Positions 32,833-41,104 of a stretch of 64,000 bases of DNA are shown here, one piece after another (the first letter of the stretch is position 1; every line of letters starts with the position of its first letter). The translations under genes and the position numbers were made by a program. Below the pieces are notes generated by a model that saw nothing but the letters and a program-made list of their open reading frames with translations, was not told the DNA's origin and did not search any database. Origin of the DNA: Micromonospora terminaliae (lineage in GTDB: Bacteria > Actinomycetota > Actinomycetes > Mycobacteriales > Micromonosporaceae); the NCBI RefSeq assembly GCF_009671205.1, contig NZ_CP045309.1, positions 5,350,001 to 5,414,000 on the forward strand. Direction: 5' to 3'.

Positions 32833-34644
32833 TCAGTCGACCAGGGGACGCACGTCCCAGAGCCAGACCCCGCCGGTGAACGTCGGCGTGATCCCGGTCA
32901 GCTCGGTCATCCCCCGGTACAGCGAGCCGGCCTGCTGCAGTCGCGGGTCGAGGACCACCGCGCCCGCCCGCCAGTACCGGAGGTCGTCGACGGCGGCCAC
33001 CCGGTCCTGGGGCGTGATCGGCGGCACCGCGTCGGTCTTCCGGATGGTGGTGAAGAAGGTGCTCGTGGGACGGGGTGGGGCGGTGAAGAGGGCGACCCGG
33101 CCCGCGCCGGGGCGCGTGTCCGGATAGAGGAAGTAGCCGCGGGCCAGCGGCATGTCCAGCCGGGTCTCGGCGGACCAGCGCAGCGGGACGGCGTAGGTAG
33201 TGTCGGGCAGCGGGAGCGTGACGATGCTGCGGCCGTCGGCCACGTAGGGCCGCCAGGCGCTGGAGGTGACGAAGCTCGGGGTGGGGTCGAGGCGTACCGC
33301 GGGCAGCGGGGTGGGCAGGAGCGGCAGCAGCGCCATGGTGAGCACCGTGGCGGTGGCGAACCGGATCTGGTGCCGGGCGCCCGGGTGCCGCCGGGCCAGC
33401 CGCCGCACGTGCTCGGCGCCGAGCGCGAGCAGGACGCCGACGATCGGGGTGAGCGCCAGCGACCACCGGGTGGGCACCACCGAGTGCAGGATCGGCAGGT
33501 GTTCCAGCGCCGCCCAGGGGCCGGGGATGCCGGTGTCCCGCCCGTCGAAGCGGATCTCCCGGCCGAGCGAGAACAGCACGAAGACCGCGCCGACGGCGGC
33601 CAGGCCGAGCACCACGACGTTGCGGCGCAACCACCAGACCAGCGCGACCACCAGCACGGCGAGCGGCCAGCCGAAGAACGCGTTCTCCTCGGTGGCGTTC
33701 TTGGCCAGCCAGACGCTGCCCCGCGCGTCGCCCGCCAGGGACTCCCGGGACCAGGCGACGTAGGAGGCCAGGTCGGTGCGGTAGCCCCGGATCAGCGTGG
33801 AGAGCCCCTGGTAGGCGCCGGGTCCGAAGAACTGGACGGAGAGCGGGTACGCCAGCAGCACCCCGGAGAACACGGCGGCCACGGCGAGCCCGGCGCCGAA
33901 GGGCCGGGCGGCCGTACGCAGTTCGGGCCGGCCGAGGGCGAGCGCCAGCACCACGACGCCCAGGCCGATGGCGGTCATCAGCAGGATCTCGAGGTTGAGG
34001 AAGGCCTGCCAGACGATCAGCAGGCCGAGCAGCACACCGTTGCGCAGCCAGCGGCCCGGCTCGGCGAGGCGCAGCGTCCGCCAGACGAGCAGGGGCACCA
34101 CGAACTGGCTGACGATGTTGGGGTGGGCGTTGGCGTGCGAGACCATGGCCGGCGCGAACGCGCAGAAGCCGGCGCCCAGCCAAGCCGGGCCGCGAGCTCC
34201 GATGAGCACCCGGGAGAGGACGAAATACCAGGCCACGCCGGTGGCGGCCATTCCCAGGGTGAGAAAGAGCAGGAATGACCAGCGGGGCCCGAACAGGACG
34301 GTGACCGGCGTCATTGGCAGCGAAATGGATAATACGGACGTATTCGCCATGAGATTGACGCCGTCCGGCACATTCATCCGGTCCGACGTGAAGGGATAGG
34401 CGAAATCGGTCACAACCCGCGCACCGTGCGCCATCATCCACTCGAACTGCGCCTGATCGGTGCGGTTGTCCCGGACCCCGTTCGCCGGGTCCAGCCAGAG
34501 CCGGGCGGTGATCCAGAAGGCGAGCAGCACGAAACTGAGCACGGCGACGGCGTCGACCCACCTGCCCTGCCCCGGTCGTCCGCCCTCGTCGGGCCCGTCC
34601 TCGGCGGCACCACCCGCGGCCGCGTCCGATTCAGGAGTAGTCAT
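32833..34644 (-). CDS. polytopic membrane glycosyltransferase-like protein (GT-C/YfhO type)
   Basis: 603 aa with a soluble acidic N-terminus and about 12 membrane helices. The first periplasmic loop contains DNRTDQAQFEWMMAHGARVVTDFAYPFTSDRMNVPDGVNLMANTS, the long acidic loop seen in GT-C enzymes. The C-terminal 150 residues (GRSIVTLPLPDTTYAVPLRWSAETRLDMPLARGYFLYP) form an extracytoplasmic domain. Such proteins transfer sugars from lipid carriers, but substrate and activity are unknown. It converges with fhuF (16 bp apart) and diverges from the methyltransferase. Confidence 0.65.
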   Translation of the reverse strand: MTTPESDAAAGGAAEDGPDEGGRPGQGRWVDAVAVLSFVLLAFWITARLWLDPANGVRDNRTDQAQFEWMMAHGARVVTDFAYPFTSDRMNVPDGVNLMANTSVLSISLPMTPVTVLFGPRWSFLLFLTLGMAATGVAWYFVLSRVLIGARGPAWLGAGFCAFAPAMVSHANAHPNIVSQFVVPLLVWRTLRLAEPGRWLRNGVLLGLLIVWQAFLNLEILLMTAIGLGVVVLALALGRPELRTAARPFGAGLAVAAVFSGVLLAYPLSVQFFGPGAYQGLSTLIRGYRTDLASYVAWSRESLAGDARGSVWLAKNATEENAFFGWPLAVLVVALVWWLRRNVVVLGLAAVGAVFVLFSLGREIRFDGRDTGIPGPWAALEHLPILHSVVPTRWSLALTPIVGVLLALGAEHVRRLARRHPGARHQIRFATATVLTMALLPLLPTPLPAVRLDPTPSFVTSSAWRPYVADGRSIVTLPLPDTTYAVPLRWSAETRLDMPLARGYFLYPDTRPGAGRVALFTAPPRPTSTFFTTIRKTDAVPPITPQDRVAAVDDLRYWRAGAVVLDPRLQQAGSLYRGMTELTGITPTFTGGVWLWDVRPLVD

Positions 34645-34854
34645 GACAATTCAGAGCGTAGTCAGGGTATGGCAGGGCCGTGACATGTTTCTGGGTACTG
34701 GCGTACTATGTGCCGGGTTCGCCTACCGCCGATCACGTGCCCACCCCCGACCACAATTCGGCCACCCCCGGTGCCCCGATTCCCCCGCCGTCCATCCGGA
34801 TGGTTGACTCTGTCGGTCCAGGCGCGGGTCAGTCATATCGTGAGGAATCGACGC

Positions 34855-35565
34855 ATGGCAGAAATCACTGGGGATCAGCGCGTCCAGTCGGAGGTGCTCG
34901 AAGGGCTCGCGACGGCGGTCAACCACCGTCGCTGGTTCGTCGAGCTCGCCGTGCCCTACCTCGGTGACAACCCCATCGAGATCGGCAGCGGGCTGGGCGA
35001 CTACGTCCTCGAGTGGTCCGAGCACATCCCTCGCATCACCGCCACCGAGGCGGACCCGGACCGCCTGGTCCGGCTGAAGGAGCGGCTGGCCGACCACCCG
35101 GCCATCGAGGTCCGGCAGATGCTGCTGCCGCACTCGGAGCGCGGCGACTACAGCGCTGCCGTGTCGTACAACGTGCTGGAGCACATCGACGACCACGTGG
35201 GCGCGCTGCGCAGCATGCGCGACCTGGTCCGGCCCGGCGGCGCGGTGATCATCATCGTGCCCGCGTTCCAGTTCGCCATGAGCCCGGCCGACATCGCCAC
35301 CGGCCACGTGCGCCGCTACACGAGGAAGACCCTGACCGCGGCGATGACCGAGGCGGGCCTCACCGTCGAGAAGATCCACTACGCGAACGCGCTCGGCCTG
35401 ATCGGCTACTTCATGGCCACCAAGGTCTTCCGGCTGATGCCGAAGGAGGGCCCCATGGTGAAGGTCTACGACACCCTGGTCCTCCCGGCCACCAAGGCCG
35501 CCGAGCAGCGCGTCCGGCCGCCGTTCGGCCAGTCGGTCTTCGCGGTCGCCCGCGTACCGGGCTGA
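34855..35565 (+). CDS. class I SAM-dependent methyltransferase
   Basis: 236 aa; ATG at 34855 behind TGAGGA. IEIGSGLGDYVLEW is motif I, TATEADPDRL the acidic post-I loop, AAVSYNVLEHIDDHVGALRSMRDLVRPGGAVIIIVPA the Methyltransf_11 motif II-III region, and GHVRRYTRKTLTAAMTEAGL the C-terminal cap. The substrate is unknown. The divergent membrane glycosyltransferase-like gene suggests a glycan or lipid acceptor, though this is weak evidence. Confidence 0.85.
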   Translation: MAEITGDQRVQSEVLEGLATAVNHRRWFVELAVPYLGDNPIEIGSGLGDYVLEWSEHIPRITATEADPDRLVRLKERLADHPAIEVRQMLLPHSERGDYSAAVSYNVLEHIDDHVGALRSMRDLVRPGGAVIIIVPAFQFAMSPADIATGHVRRYTRKTLTAAMTEAGLTVEKIHYANALGLIGYFMATKVFRLMPKEGPMVKVYDTLVLPATKAAEQRVRPPFGQSVFAVARVPG

Positions 35566-35572
35566 CCGGGCC

Positions 35573-35598
35573 GGGGCCTCCGCGGGTGCGGAGGCCCC
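35573..35598. terminator. bidirectional terminator
   Basis: Perfect 11-bp arms GGGGCCTCCGC / GCGGAGGCCCC around GGGT, between the convergent methyltransferase and PEBP genes. Confidence 0.85.
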
Positions 35599-35604
35599 GT
35601 CGCC

Positions 35605-36138
35605 TCACTCCTTGACCTGGTACGTCGGGCGGATGACCGCCCGGGCCAGGGTGTGGAAGGCCAGGTTGAAGCCGACGTACCCGGGGCTGGCCCCCTTGCC
35701 CACGTCGAGCCGCTCCACGTCGACGGCGTGCACCGCGAAGACGTACCGGTGGGGACGGTCGCCGGCCGGCGGGGCGGCACCGCCGTAGCCGGTGTCGCCG
35801 TAGTCGTTGCGGATGCTGAAGGCGCCACCGAGGTCGCTCTCCCCGACCCCGGTCGGCAGCTCGGTGGTCGAGGCGGGCACGTCCACCAGCACCCAGTGCC
35901 AGAAGCCGCTGCCGGTCGGCGCGTCCGGGTCGAAGCAGGTGACCACGAAACTCCTGGTCTCGTCCGGGAAGCCCGACCAGGCCAGGTGCGGGGAGAGGTT
36001 CTCGCCGCCGGCGCTGCCGTGCGCGTACCGGGCGTCCATCGGCTCGCCGTTGTGCACGTCGTCACTGGTCAGGTTGAACGACGGCACCGTCGGCAGCAGC
36101 TCGTACGGGTCCGGGGCGATCGGTCGTTCCAGGCTCAT
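35605..36138 (-). CDS. YbhB/YbcL family (PEBP, Raf-kinase-inhibitor-like) protein
   Basis: 177 aa, single domain. Landmarks: [41 protein letters not shown] (the ligand-pocket DPDAP...HW motif), [24 protein letters not shown] (GPxPP...H-type loop) and [11 protein letters not shown] at the end. Such proteins bind anionic phospholipid-like ligands; bacterial roles are poorly defined. No signal peptide, so cytosolic. Confidence 0.9.
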   Translation of the reverse strand: MSLERPIAPDPYELLPTVPSFNLTSDDVHNGEPMDARYAHGSAGGENLSPHLAWSGFPDETRSFVVTCFDPDAPTGSGFWHWVLVDVPASTTELPTGVGESDLGGAFSIRNDYGDTGYGGAAPPAGDRPHRYVFAVHAVDVERLDVGKGASPGYVGFNLAFHTLARAVIRPTYQVKE

Positions 36139-36274
36139 CGAAACGGTCCTTCCGGGTGCGCGCGAATGTCCTGCGCCCCTTCATACCCCCTCGGCGGCCC
36201 GAATCGAACCGGATGCCCCCGGTGTCCGGACAAGCTGCTGCTCGACGAGGGATGACGGACCTGACGGTCGGGGG

Positions 36275-36361
36275 CGGAGGGTGTGGGATTCGAACCCACG
36301 AAGACATCGCTGCCTTACCGGTTTTCAAGACCAGCGCCATCGGCCACTAGGCGAACCCTCC
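36275..36361 (-). tRNA. tRNA-Ser (anticodon TGA)
   Basis: 87 nt with a long variable arm. Acceptor GGAGGGT/ACCCTCC with discriminator G, anticodon stem CTGGT/ACCGG around loop CTTGAAA, and T arm GTGGG-TTCGAAT-CCCAC. CCA is not encoded. Confidence 0.94.
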
Positions 36362-36458
36362 CTGCCACGTCCCCGACGGGGTACGCGGCCGTGCCTAGTC
36401 TGCCACGGCCGGTGAAACCGGCGAGCCACCGTCCCACCCCTGCTGTCAGGATGCTTCC

Positions 36459-36998
36459 GTGTGGGAGACCCCGGCGGTGGTGCTGATCAGTGGAATCATG
36501 GCGGCCGGCAAGTCCACTGTGGCCGACCTGCTGGCCCGGCGGCTGCCGCGCGCGGTGCACCTGCGCGGTGACGTCTTCCGGCGCATGATCGTCAGCGGGC
36601 GCGCGGCGATGACCGCCGGGCTCACCGACGAGGCGTGGCGGCAGCTCCGGCTCCGCTACGACCTCGCCGCGTCGGCCGCCGACCGGTACGCCGCCGCGGG
36701 CTTCACCGTCGTACTCCAGGACGTGGTGCTCGGTGCGGAGCTGCCGGCCCTGGTCGAGCGGATCCGGCACCGGCCGCTGGCCGTGGTGGTGCTCGCTCCC
36801 CGCGCCGACGTGGTCGCCGCCCGCGAACGGGACCGGCCCAAGCAGGGGTACGGCGACTGGCCGGTGGCCGACCTGGACGCCGACTTCCGTTCCACCACGC
36901 CACGGATCGGGCTCTGGCTGGACACCTCGGCGCAGACCCCGGAGGAGACGGTGGACGAGATCCTGGCCCGGGCGTGGACGGCGGGCCGGATCGGGTAA
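36459..36998 (+). CDS. P-loop kinase-like ATPase (chloramphenicol-phosphotransferase/zeta-like family)
   Basis: 179 aa. Walker A is GIMAAGKSTVADLL at about 12-25. HLRGDVFRRMIVSGR gives the acidic substrate-lid motif, VVLQDVVLG the Walker B strand, and LAPRADVVAARERDRPK carries the Arg-rich lid. AAA_33-type proteins of this size phosphorylate small molecules or RNA ends; the substrate is not predictable. GTG start, no clear ribosome binding site. Nine bp before the quinone oxidoreductase gene, so probably one transcript. Confidence 0.78.
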   Translation: MWETPAVVLISGIMAAGKSTVADLLARRLPRAVHLRGDVFRRMIVSGRAAMTAGLTDEAWRQLRLRYDLAASAADRYAAAGFTVVLQDVVLGAELPALVERIRHRPLAVVVLAPRADVVAARERDRPKQGYGDWPVADLDADFRSTTPRIGLWLDTSAQTPEETVDEILARAWTAGRIG

Positions 36999-37007
36999 GA
37001 CTGGGAC

Positions 37008-37982
37008 ATGCATGCGATCACGATCCCGAAACCCGGTGGCCCCGAGGCTCTCGTCTGGGCGGTCGTGCCCGACCCGGAGCCCGGCCCGGGTGAGGTGCTG
37101 GTCGAGGTGTGCTCCAGCGCGGTGAACCGGGCCGACCTGCTGCAACGGCAGGGGAACTACCCGCCGCCTCCGGGCGCGCCGGCGTACCCCGGTCTGGAGT
37201 GTGCCGGGGTGGTGGCCGCGGTCGGGCCGGAGGTGACGGGCTGGTCGGTCGGCGACGAGGTCTGCGCGCTGCTGGCCGGCGGCGGGTACGCCGAGCGGGT
37301 CGCCGTGCCCGCCGGCCAGCTGCTGCCGGTCCCGGCGGGGGTGGACCTGGTGGACGCGGCGGCACTGCCCGAGGTGGCGTGCACGGTCTGGTCGAACGTG
37401 GTGCAGCTGGCCCGGCTGGCCGAGGGCGAGACGCTGCTGGTGCACGGCGGCGGCAGCGGGATCGGCACCTTCGCCGTCCAGCTCGGGGTGGCGCTCGGCG
37501 CGACCGTCGTGGTGACCGCGCGGGCGGCGAAGCACGAGCGGCTGCGCGAGCTGGGCGCCGCGCACACCATCGACTACGCGGAGCAGGACTTCGTCGAGGA
37601 GCTGCGCCGGGTGACCGACGGCCGGGGCGCCGACGTGATCCTGGACATCATGGGTGCGGCCTACCTGCCGGGGAACGTGGCGGCGCTGGCCACCGGCGGC
37701 CGGCTGGTCGTGATCGGCATGCAGGGCGGCCGCAAGGGCGAGCTGGACCTCGGGATGCTGCTGGCGAAGCGGGCCTCGGTGCACGCGACCGCGCTGCGGT
37801 CCCGCCCGCTCGCCGAGAAGGCGGAGATCGTCCGGGGTGTCCGCGAGCAGGTGTGGCCGCTGGTCGAGTCGGGCAAGGTCCGGCCGGTCGTCCACGCCCG
37901 GGCGAAGATGGCCGAGGCCGCGGACGCGCACCGGCTGGTGGAGACCAGCGACCACGTGGGCAAGGTGCTGCTGGTCCGCTGA
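37008..37982 (+). CDS. NAD(P)H:quinone oxidoreductase, PIG3/Qor family
   Basis: 324 aa, zinc-less medium-chain dehydrogenase. SSAVNRADLLQRQGNYPPPPGAPAYPGLECAGVV is the PIG3-type N-terminal signature. The NADPH-binding motif is LVHGGGSGIGTFAVQLGVALGATVVVTA and DVILDIMGA follows. It probably reduces quinones and limits redox cycling. It converges with soxR, whose product controls quinone-handling genes in streptomycetes, but no SoxR-type site is obvious directly before this gene. Confidence 0.9.
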   Translation: MHAITIPKPGGPEALVWAVVPDPEPGPGEVLVEVCSSAVNRADLLQRQGNYPPPPGAPAYPGLECAGVVAAVGPEVTGWSVGDEVCALLAGGGYAERVAVPAGQLLPVPAGVDLVDAAALPEVACTVWSNVVQLARLAEGETLLVHGGGSGIGTFAVQLGVALGATVVVTARAAKHERLRELGAAHTIDYAEQDFVEELRRVTDGRGADVILDIMGAAYLPGNVAALATGGRLVVIGMQGGRKGELDLGMLLAKRASVHATALRSRPLAEKAEIVRGVREQVWPLVESGKVRPVVHARAKMAEAADAHRLVETSDHVGKVLLVR

Positions 37983-37986
37983 CCGG

Positions 37987-38445
37987 TCAGGCGGCGTCCG
38001 GCGCCGGGCGGGGAAGCATGAGCCGGGCGCCGGAGCCCTCGGCGGCGAGCGCGTCGCCCGGGTTGTAGAGGGTGCAGCGCTGCAACGACAGGCAACCGCA
38101 GCCGATGCAGCCGTCGAGGTCGTCGCGCAGCTTGCCGAGCAGCCGGATCTTCTCGTCGAGGCGGCTCCGCCAGGCCCGGGAGAGGGCGGCCCAGTCGTCG
38201 GGGGTGGGCGTCCGCCCCGCGGGCAGCGAGTCCAGCGCGTCCCGGATCTCCTCAAGCGAGACGCCGACCTGCTGGGAGATCCGGATGAAGGCCACCCGGC
38301 GCAGCTCGGTGCGGGCGTAACGACGCTGGTTGCCGCCGGTCCGCTCGGCACGGATCAGCCCGAGCCGTTCGTAGTAGCGCAGCGCGGAGGGAGCCACGCC
38401 GCTGCGCTCGGCGAGCTGGCCGATGGTCAGGGTTGCTTCGTGCAT
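37987..38445 (-). CDS. soxR: redox-sensitive transcriptional activator SoxR
   Basis: 152 aa, MerR family. DNA-binding winged helix at residues 6-45 (LTIGQLAERSGVAPSALRYYERLGLIRAERT), dimerisation helix about 80-110, then the 2Fe-2S cluster motif C113-x2-C116-x-C118-x5-C124. It senses redox-cycling compounds by cluster oxidation. Start ATG at 38445; the longer frame upstream crosses the divergent promoter. A perfect TTGAAG/CTTCAA inverted repeat lies 15 bp upstream, between soxR and the transketolase gene. Confidence 0.93.
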   Translation of the reverse strand: MHEATLTIGQLAERSGVAPSALRYYERLGLIRAERTGGNQRRYARTELRRVAFIRISQQVGVSLEEIRDALDSLPAGRTPTPDDWAALSRAWRSRLDEKIRLLGKLRDDLDGCIGCGCLSLQRCTLYNPGDALAAEGSGARLMLPRPAPDAA

Positions 38446-38459
38446 CACAGGGCCTTGAG

Positions 38460-38475
38460 TTGAAGTTCGCTTCAA
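38460..38475. promoter_or_regulatory. probable SoxR operator
   Basis: TTGAAG-ttcg-CTTCAA is a perfect inverted repeat in the 46-bp gap between soxR and the divergent transketolase gene. MerR-type activators bind such repeats between -35 and -10 elements. A GGCTAT -10-like box at 38482-38487 lies just before the transketolase ATG. Confidence 0.7.
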
Positions 38476-38491
38476 GTCCGAGGCTATCCGC

Positions 38492-39184
38492 ATGACGACG
38501 ACAACCGCCACCGACCCCGCGGTCCTGGAGGCGCTGCTCGACCGGGTACGCGCCGGTCGCGAGTTCGGCGCCAACGTCCATTCGACGCTGGACGTCCTCC
38601 AGGTGCTCTACGACCGGGTGCTCCGGATCACCCCGGCGAGCGTGGACGACCCGGACCGCGACCGTTTCCTGCTCTCGAAGGGGCACGCGGTCGCCGGCTA
38701 CTACGCGCTGCTCGCCGCCAAGGGCTTCATCCCGGTGACCTGGCTGGACGGCCAGGGCGGTCCGGAGAGCCGGCTCGGCGACCACCCGGACCGGACGCTG
38801 GTGCCGGGCGTGGAGATCGGCTCGGGGTCGCTCGGCCACGGTCTCGGCCTGGGCGTGGGCACCGCGCTGGGGCTGCGGGCCCAGGGCCGCACCGACCCCC
38901 GGGTGTACGTGCTGCTCGGCGACGCCGAGCTGGACGAGGGCTCGAACCACGAGGCGATCGCCTACGCGGGGGCCACGGAGCTGGGCAACCTGACCGCGAT
39001 CGTGCTGGACAACCGGTCGGCGAGCCACGGCTGGCCGGGCGGCGCCGCGAGCCGGTTCACCGTCAACGGGTGGACCGCCGCGACCGTCGACGGCCGGGAC
39101 CACACGGCCCTGCACCTCGCCCTGACCGGGCACGACCACCACCGGCCGCACGTCGTCGTCGCGGTCGTCACCGACGGGGAGTGA
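38492..39184 (+). CDS. transketolase, N-terminal (thiamine diphosphate-binding) subunit
   Basis: 230 aa. FLLSKGHAVAGYYALLAAKG and GSGSLGHGLGLGVGTALGLR are transketolase N-domain signatures. The ThDP motif runs from LLGDAELDEGSNHEAI to NLTAIVLDN. It forms an active enzyme only with the C-terminal subunit encoded downstream. The divergent soxR with an operator-like repeat suggests redox control, which would raise pentose-phosphate flux or make a special sugar; this is inference. Confidence 0.88.
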   Translation: MTTTTATDPAVLEALLDRVRAGREFGANVHSTLDVLQVLYDRVLRITPASVDDPDRDRFLLSKGHAVAGYYALLAAKGFIPVTWLDGQGGPESRLGDHPDRTLVPGVEIGSGSLGHGLGLGVGTALGLRAQGRTDPRVYVLLGDAELDEGSNHEAIAYAGATELGNLTAIVLDNRSASHGWPGGAASRFTVNGWTAATVDGRDHTALHLALTGHDHHRPHVVVAVVTDGE

Positions 39185-39186
39185 CC

Positions 39187-40086
39187 ATGACCATGCGCGA
39201 TGTCTTCGTGACCACGGCCGAGGAGGTCCTGAGTGATCCTCGCACCACGGTTGTGCTGGCCGACATCTCGGCGGCCGCGTTCGCCCCGGCCGCGGCCCGC
39301 TACCCGGGCCGGGTGGTCAACGTCGGCATCCGGGAGCAGTTGATGGTGGGCGTGGCCGGCGGGCTGGCGCTGACCGGGCAGCGGCCCATCGTGCACAGCT
39401 ACGCGCCGTTCCTCGTCGAGCGGGCGTACGAGCAGATCAAGCTGGACCTCGACCACCAGGGGGTCGGCGCGGTGCTGGTCAGCGTCGGCGCGTCGTACGA
39501 CCGGGCGGCGGCGGGACGGACCCACCTCGCGCCGGCCGACGTGGCGCTGATCGACACCCTCCGGGACTGGACCGTGTACGTGCCGGGGCACCCCGACGAG
39601 GTTCCGGGGCTGCTGCGCGACGCGGTCTGCGGGGCGGGTTCGGCGTACCTGCGACTGTCGACGCAGACCAACGCGCGGGCGTACCCCGGGTCGGGTGACC
39701 TGCGGGTGCTGCGGGACGCCGGGCCGGGCGCGCCGCTGCTGGTGGCGGTCGGGCCGGTGCTGGACGCGGCCCTCGCGGCGGTGGCCGACCGGCCGGTCAC
39801 GGTGGCCTGGACCCACCGGCCGCGCCCGTTCGACGCGGCCGGGCTGCGGGCGCTCGCCGGCACCGAGGTGATCCTGGTCGAGCCGTACCTGGCGGGCACC
39901 TCGGCCCGGGTGGTGGGCGCCGCGCTGGCCGACCGGCCGCACCGGCTGCTGGCTCTGGGGGTGGGCCGGTCGGATCTGCGCCGCTACGGCACGCCCGAGG
40001 ACCACGATCGCTGGCACGGCCTGGACGCGGCCGGCCTGCGCCGCTCGGTCGACGCGTTCCTCACTCCGGCCCGGGCCGCCGCCTGA
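39187..40086 (+). CDS. transketolase, C-terminal subunit
   Basis: 299 aa; ATG at 39187 right after the upstream stop, with GGGGAG spacing. An alternative GTG at 39181 overlaps that stop. VVNVGIREQLMVGVAGGLALTGQRPIVHSYAPFLVERAYEQIKLDL is the pyrimidine-binding domain of transketolase with the conserved Glu in IREQ. The C-terminal domain (LLVAVGPVLDAALAAV to EVILVEPYLAGTSARVV) is complete. Split transketolases occur in actinobacteria and often serve sugar or secondary pathways rather than the main pentose pathway. Confidence 0.87.
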   Translation: MTMRDVFVTTAEEVLSDPRTTVVLADISAAAFAPAAARYPGRVVNVGIREQLMVGVAGGLALTGQRPIVHSYAPFLVERAYEQIKLDLDHQGVGAVLVSVGASYDRAAAGRTHLAPADVALIDTLRDWTVYVPGHPDEVPGLLRDAVCGAGSAYLRLSTQTNARAYPGSGDLRVLRDAGPGAPLLVAVGPVLDAALAAVADRPVTVAWTHRPRPFDAAGLRALAGTEVILVEPYLAGTSARVVGAALADRPHRLLALGVGRSDLRRYGTPEDHDRWHGLDAAGLRRSVDAFLTPARAAA

Positions 40087-40100
40087 CCGGCGAAACGACG

Positions 40101-40137
40101 GGACCCCGCACGCCGGCCTGGCCGGGGTGCGGGGTCC
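40101..40137. terminator. terminator between transketolase and GT2 genes
   Basis: GGACCCCGCAC (40101-40111) pairs with GTGCGGGGTCC (40127-40137), with an inner GCCGG/CCGGC step. Convergent genes on both sides. Confidence 0.8.
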
Positions 40138-40155
40138 GGTGTCGTGCGTGGGGCG

Positions 40156-40863
40156 TCAGCGGGCGGCGGGGCCGACCGGGTGGCGCCGGGCGCGCTCGCG
40201 GGCCAGGATCCAGATCGCCTCGACGCCGTCCTTCCAGGTGATCTTCTTGCCCTCCTCGCGGCCCCGGGCGCGGTAGCTGATCGGGACCTCGTAGGGGCGG
40301 ATGCGCTGGCGGAGCAGCTTGCCGGTGACCTCGGCCTCCATGCCGAAGCCGCGCGAGCGGACCCGGAGCGAGCGGTAGAGCTCCAGCGGCATCAGCTTGA
40401 AGCAGGTCTCCAGGTCGCCGATGTAGGAGTTGTAGAGCACGTTGGCGGCGAGCGTCACGCCCTTGTTGCCCATCACGTACCAGAAGCTGTAGGAGCTGTG
40501 GCTGCCGAAGGTCCGGTTGCCGTAGACCACCGTCGCCCGCCCGTCGAGCACCGGCTCGAGCAGCCGCGGGATGTCCTGCGGGTCGTACTCGAGGTCGGCG
40601 TCGAGGATGACCATGTACTCACCCTCGGCGTTGTCGACGGCGGTCTTGATCGCCGCGCCCTTGCCGGCGTTGCGCTGGTGGGTGATCACCCGCAGCCGGG
40701 CGTCGTCCACGCGGCCGAGCACCTCGCCCGTGCCGTCACGGCTGCCGTCATCCACGACGACGAGCTCGATCTCGCACGGGTAGTCCACCGCCAATGCCTG
40801 CTTCAGGGCATCCGCAATGCGTTCTTCCTCGTTGTATACCGGCATGAGGATCGAGAGCTTCAC
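40156..40863 (-). CDS. family 2 glycosyltransferase
   Basis: 235 aa, soluble GT-A fold. LSILMPVYNEEERIADALKQ opens the domain, VVVDDGSRDGT binds the nucleotide, and VILDADLEYDPQDIPRLLEP carries the DxD metal motif. DPM1/DPG synthase-like proteins look like this, so the acceptor may be polyprenyl phosphate. The start is a GTG with GGAG nearby. The promoter contains TAGGCT at 40900-40905. Confidence 0.85.
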   Translation of the reverse strand: MKLSILMPVYNEEERIADALKQALAVDYPCEIELVVVDDGSRDGTGEVLGRVDDARLRVITHQRNAGKGAAIKTAVDNAEGEYMVILDADLEYDPQDIPRLLEPVLDGRATVVYGNRTFGSHSSYSFWYVMGNKGVTLAANVLYNSYIGDLETCFKLMPLELYRSLRVRSRGFGMEAEVTGKLLRQRIRPYEVPISYRARGREEGKKITWKDGVEAIWILARERARRHPVGPAAR

Positions 40864-41104
40864 GGTTTCTCCACGGTGGCGACGGCCAAGTCGGGGCCTA
40901 GCCTAACCCGACTGGTCGCCGAGGTCACCACTGCCCGTCCGCCCTGCCCGGACGCCCTCGGCACCGGCCCGCCCGATGTGCCGGAGAAGTGCCCTTCCGC
41001 ACCCGCCCGCAACGTTTCCGAGATGCATTCACATCCCGTGACGCGGCGGTTACCTTCTGGTAACTCGATCGACATCCCGCGATCGAGGCGAAAGGAGTGC
41101 GTCG

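Noticed and set aside
40896..40909. Second iron-box-like sequence upstream of the GT2 gene (GGTTAGGCTAGG on the minus strand)
   Set aside because: It lacks the palindromic second half and is explained by a TAGGCT -10 box of the same kind as at 1773; the gene has no link to iron.
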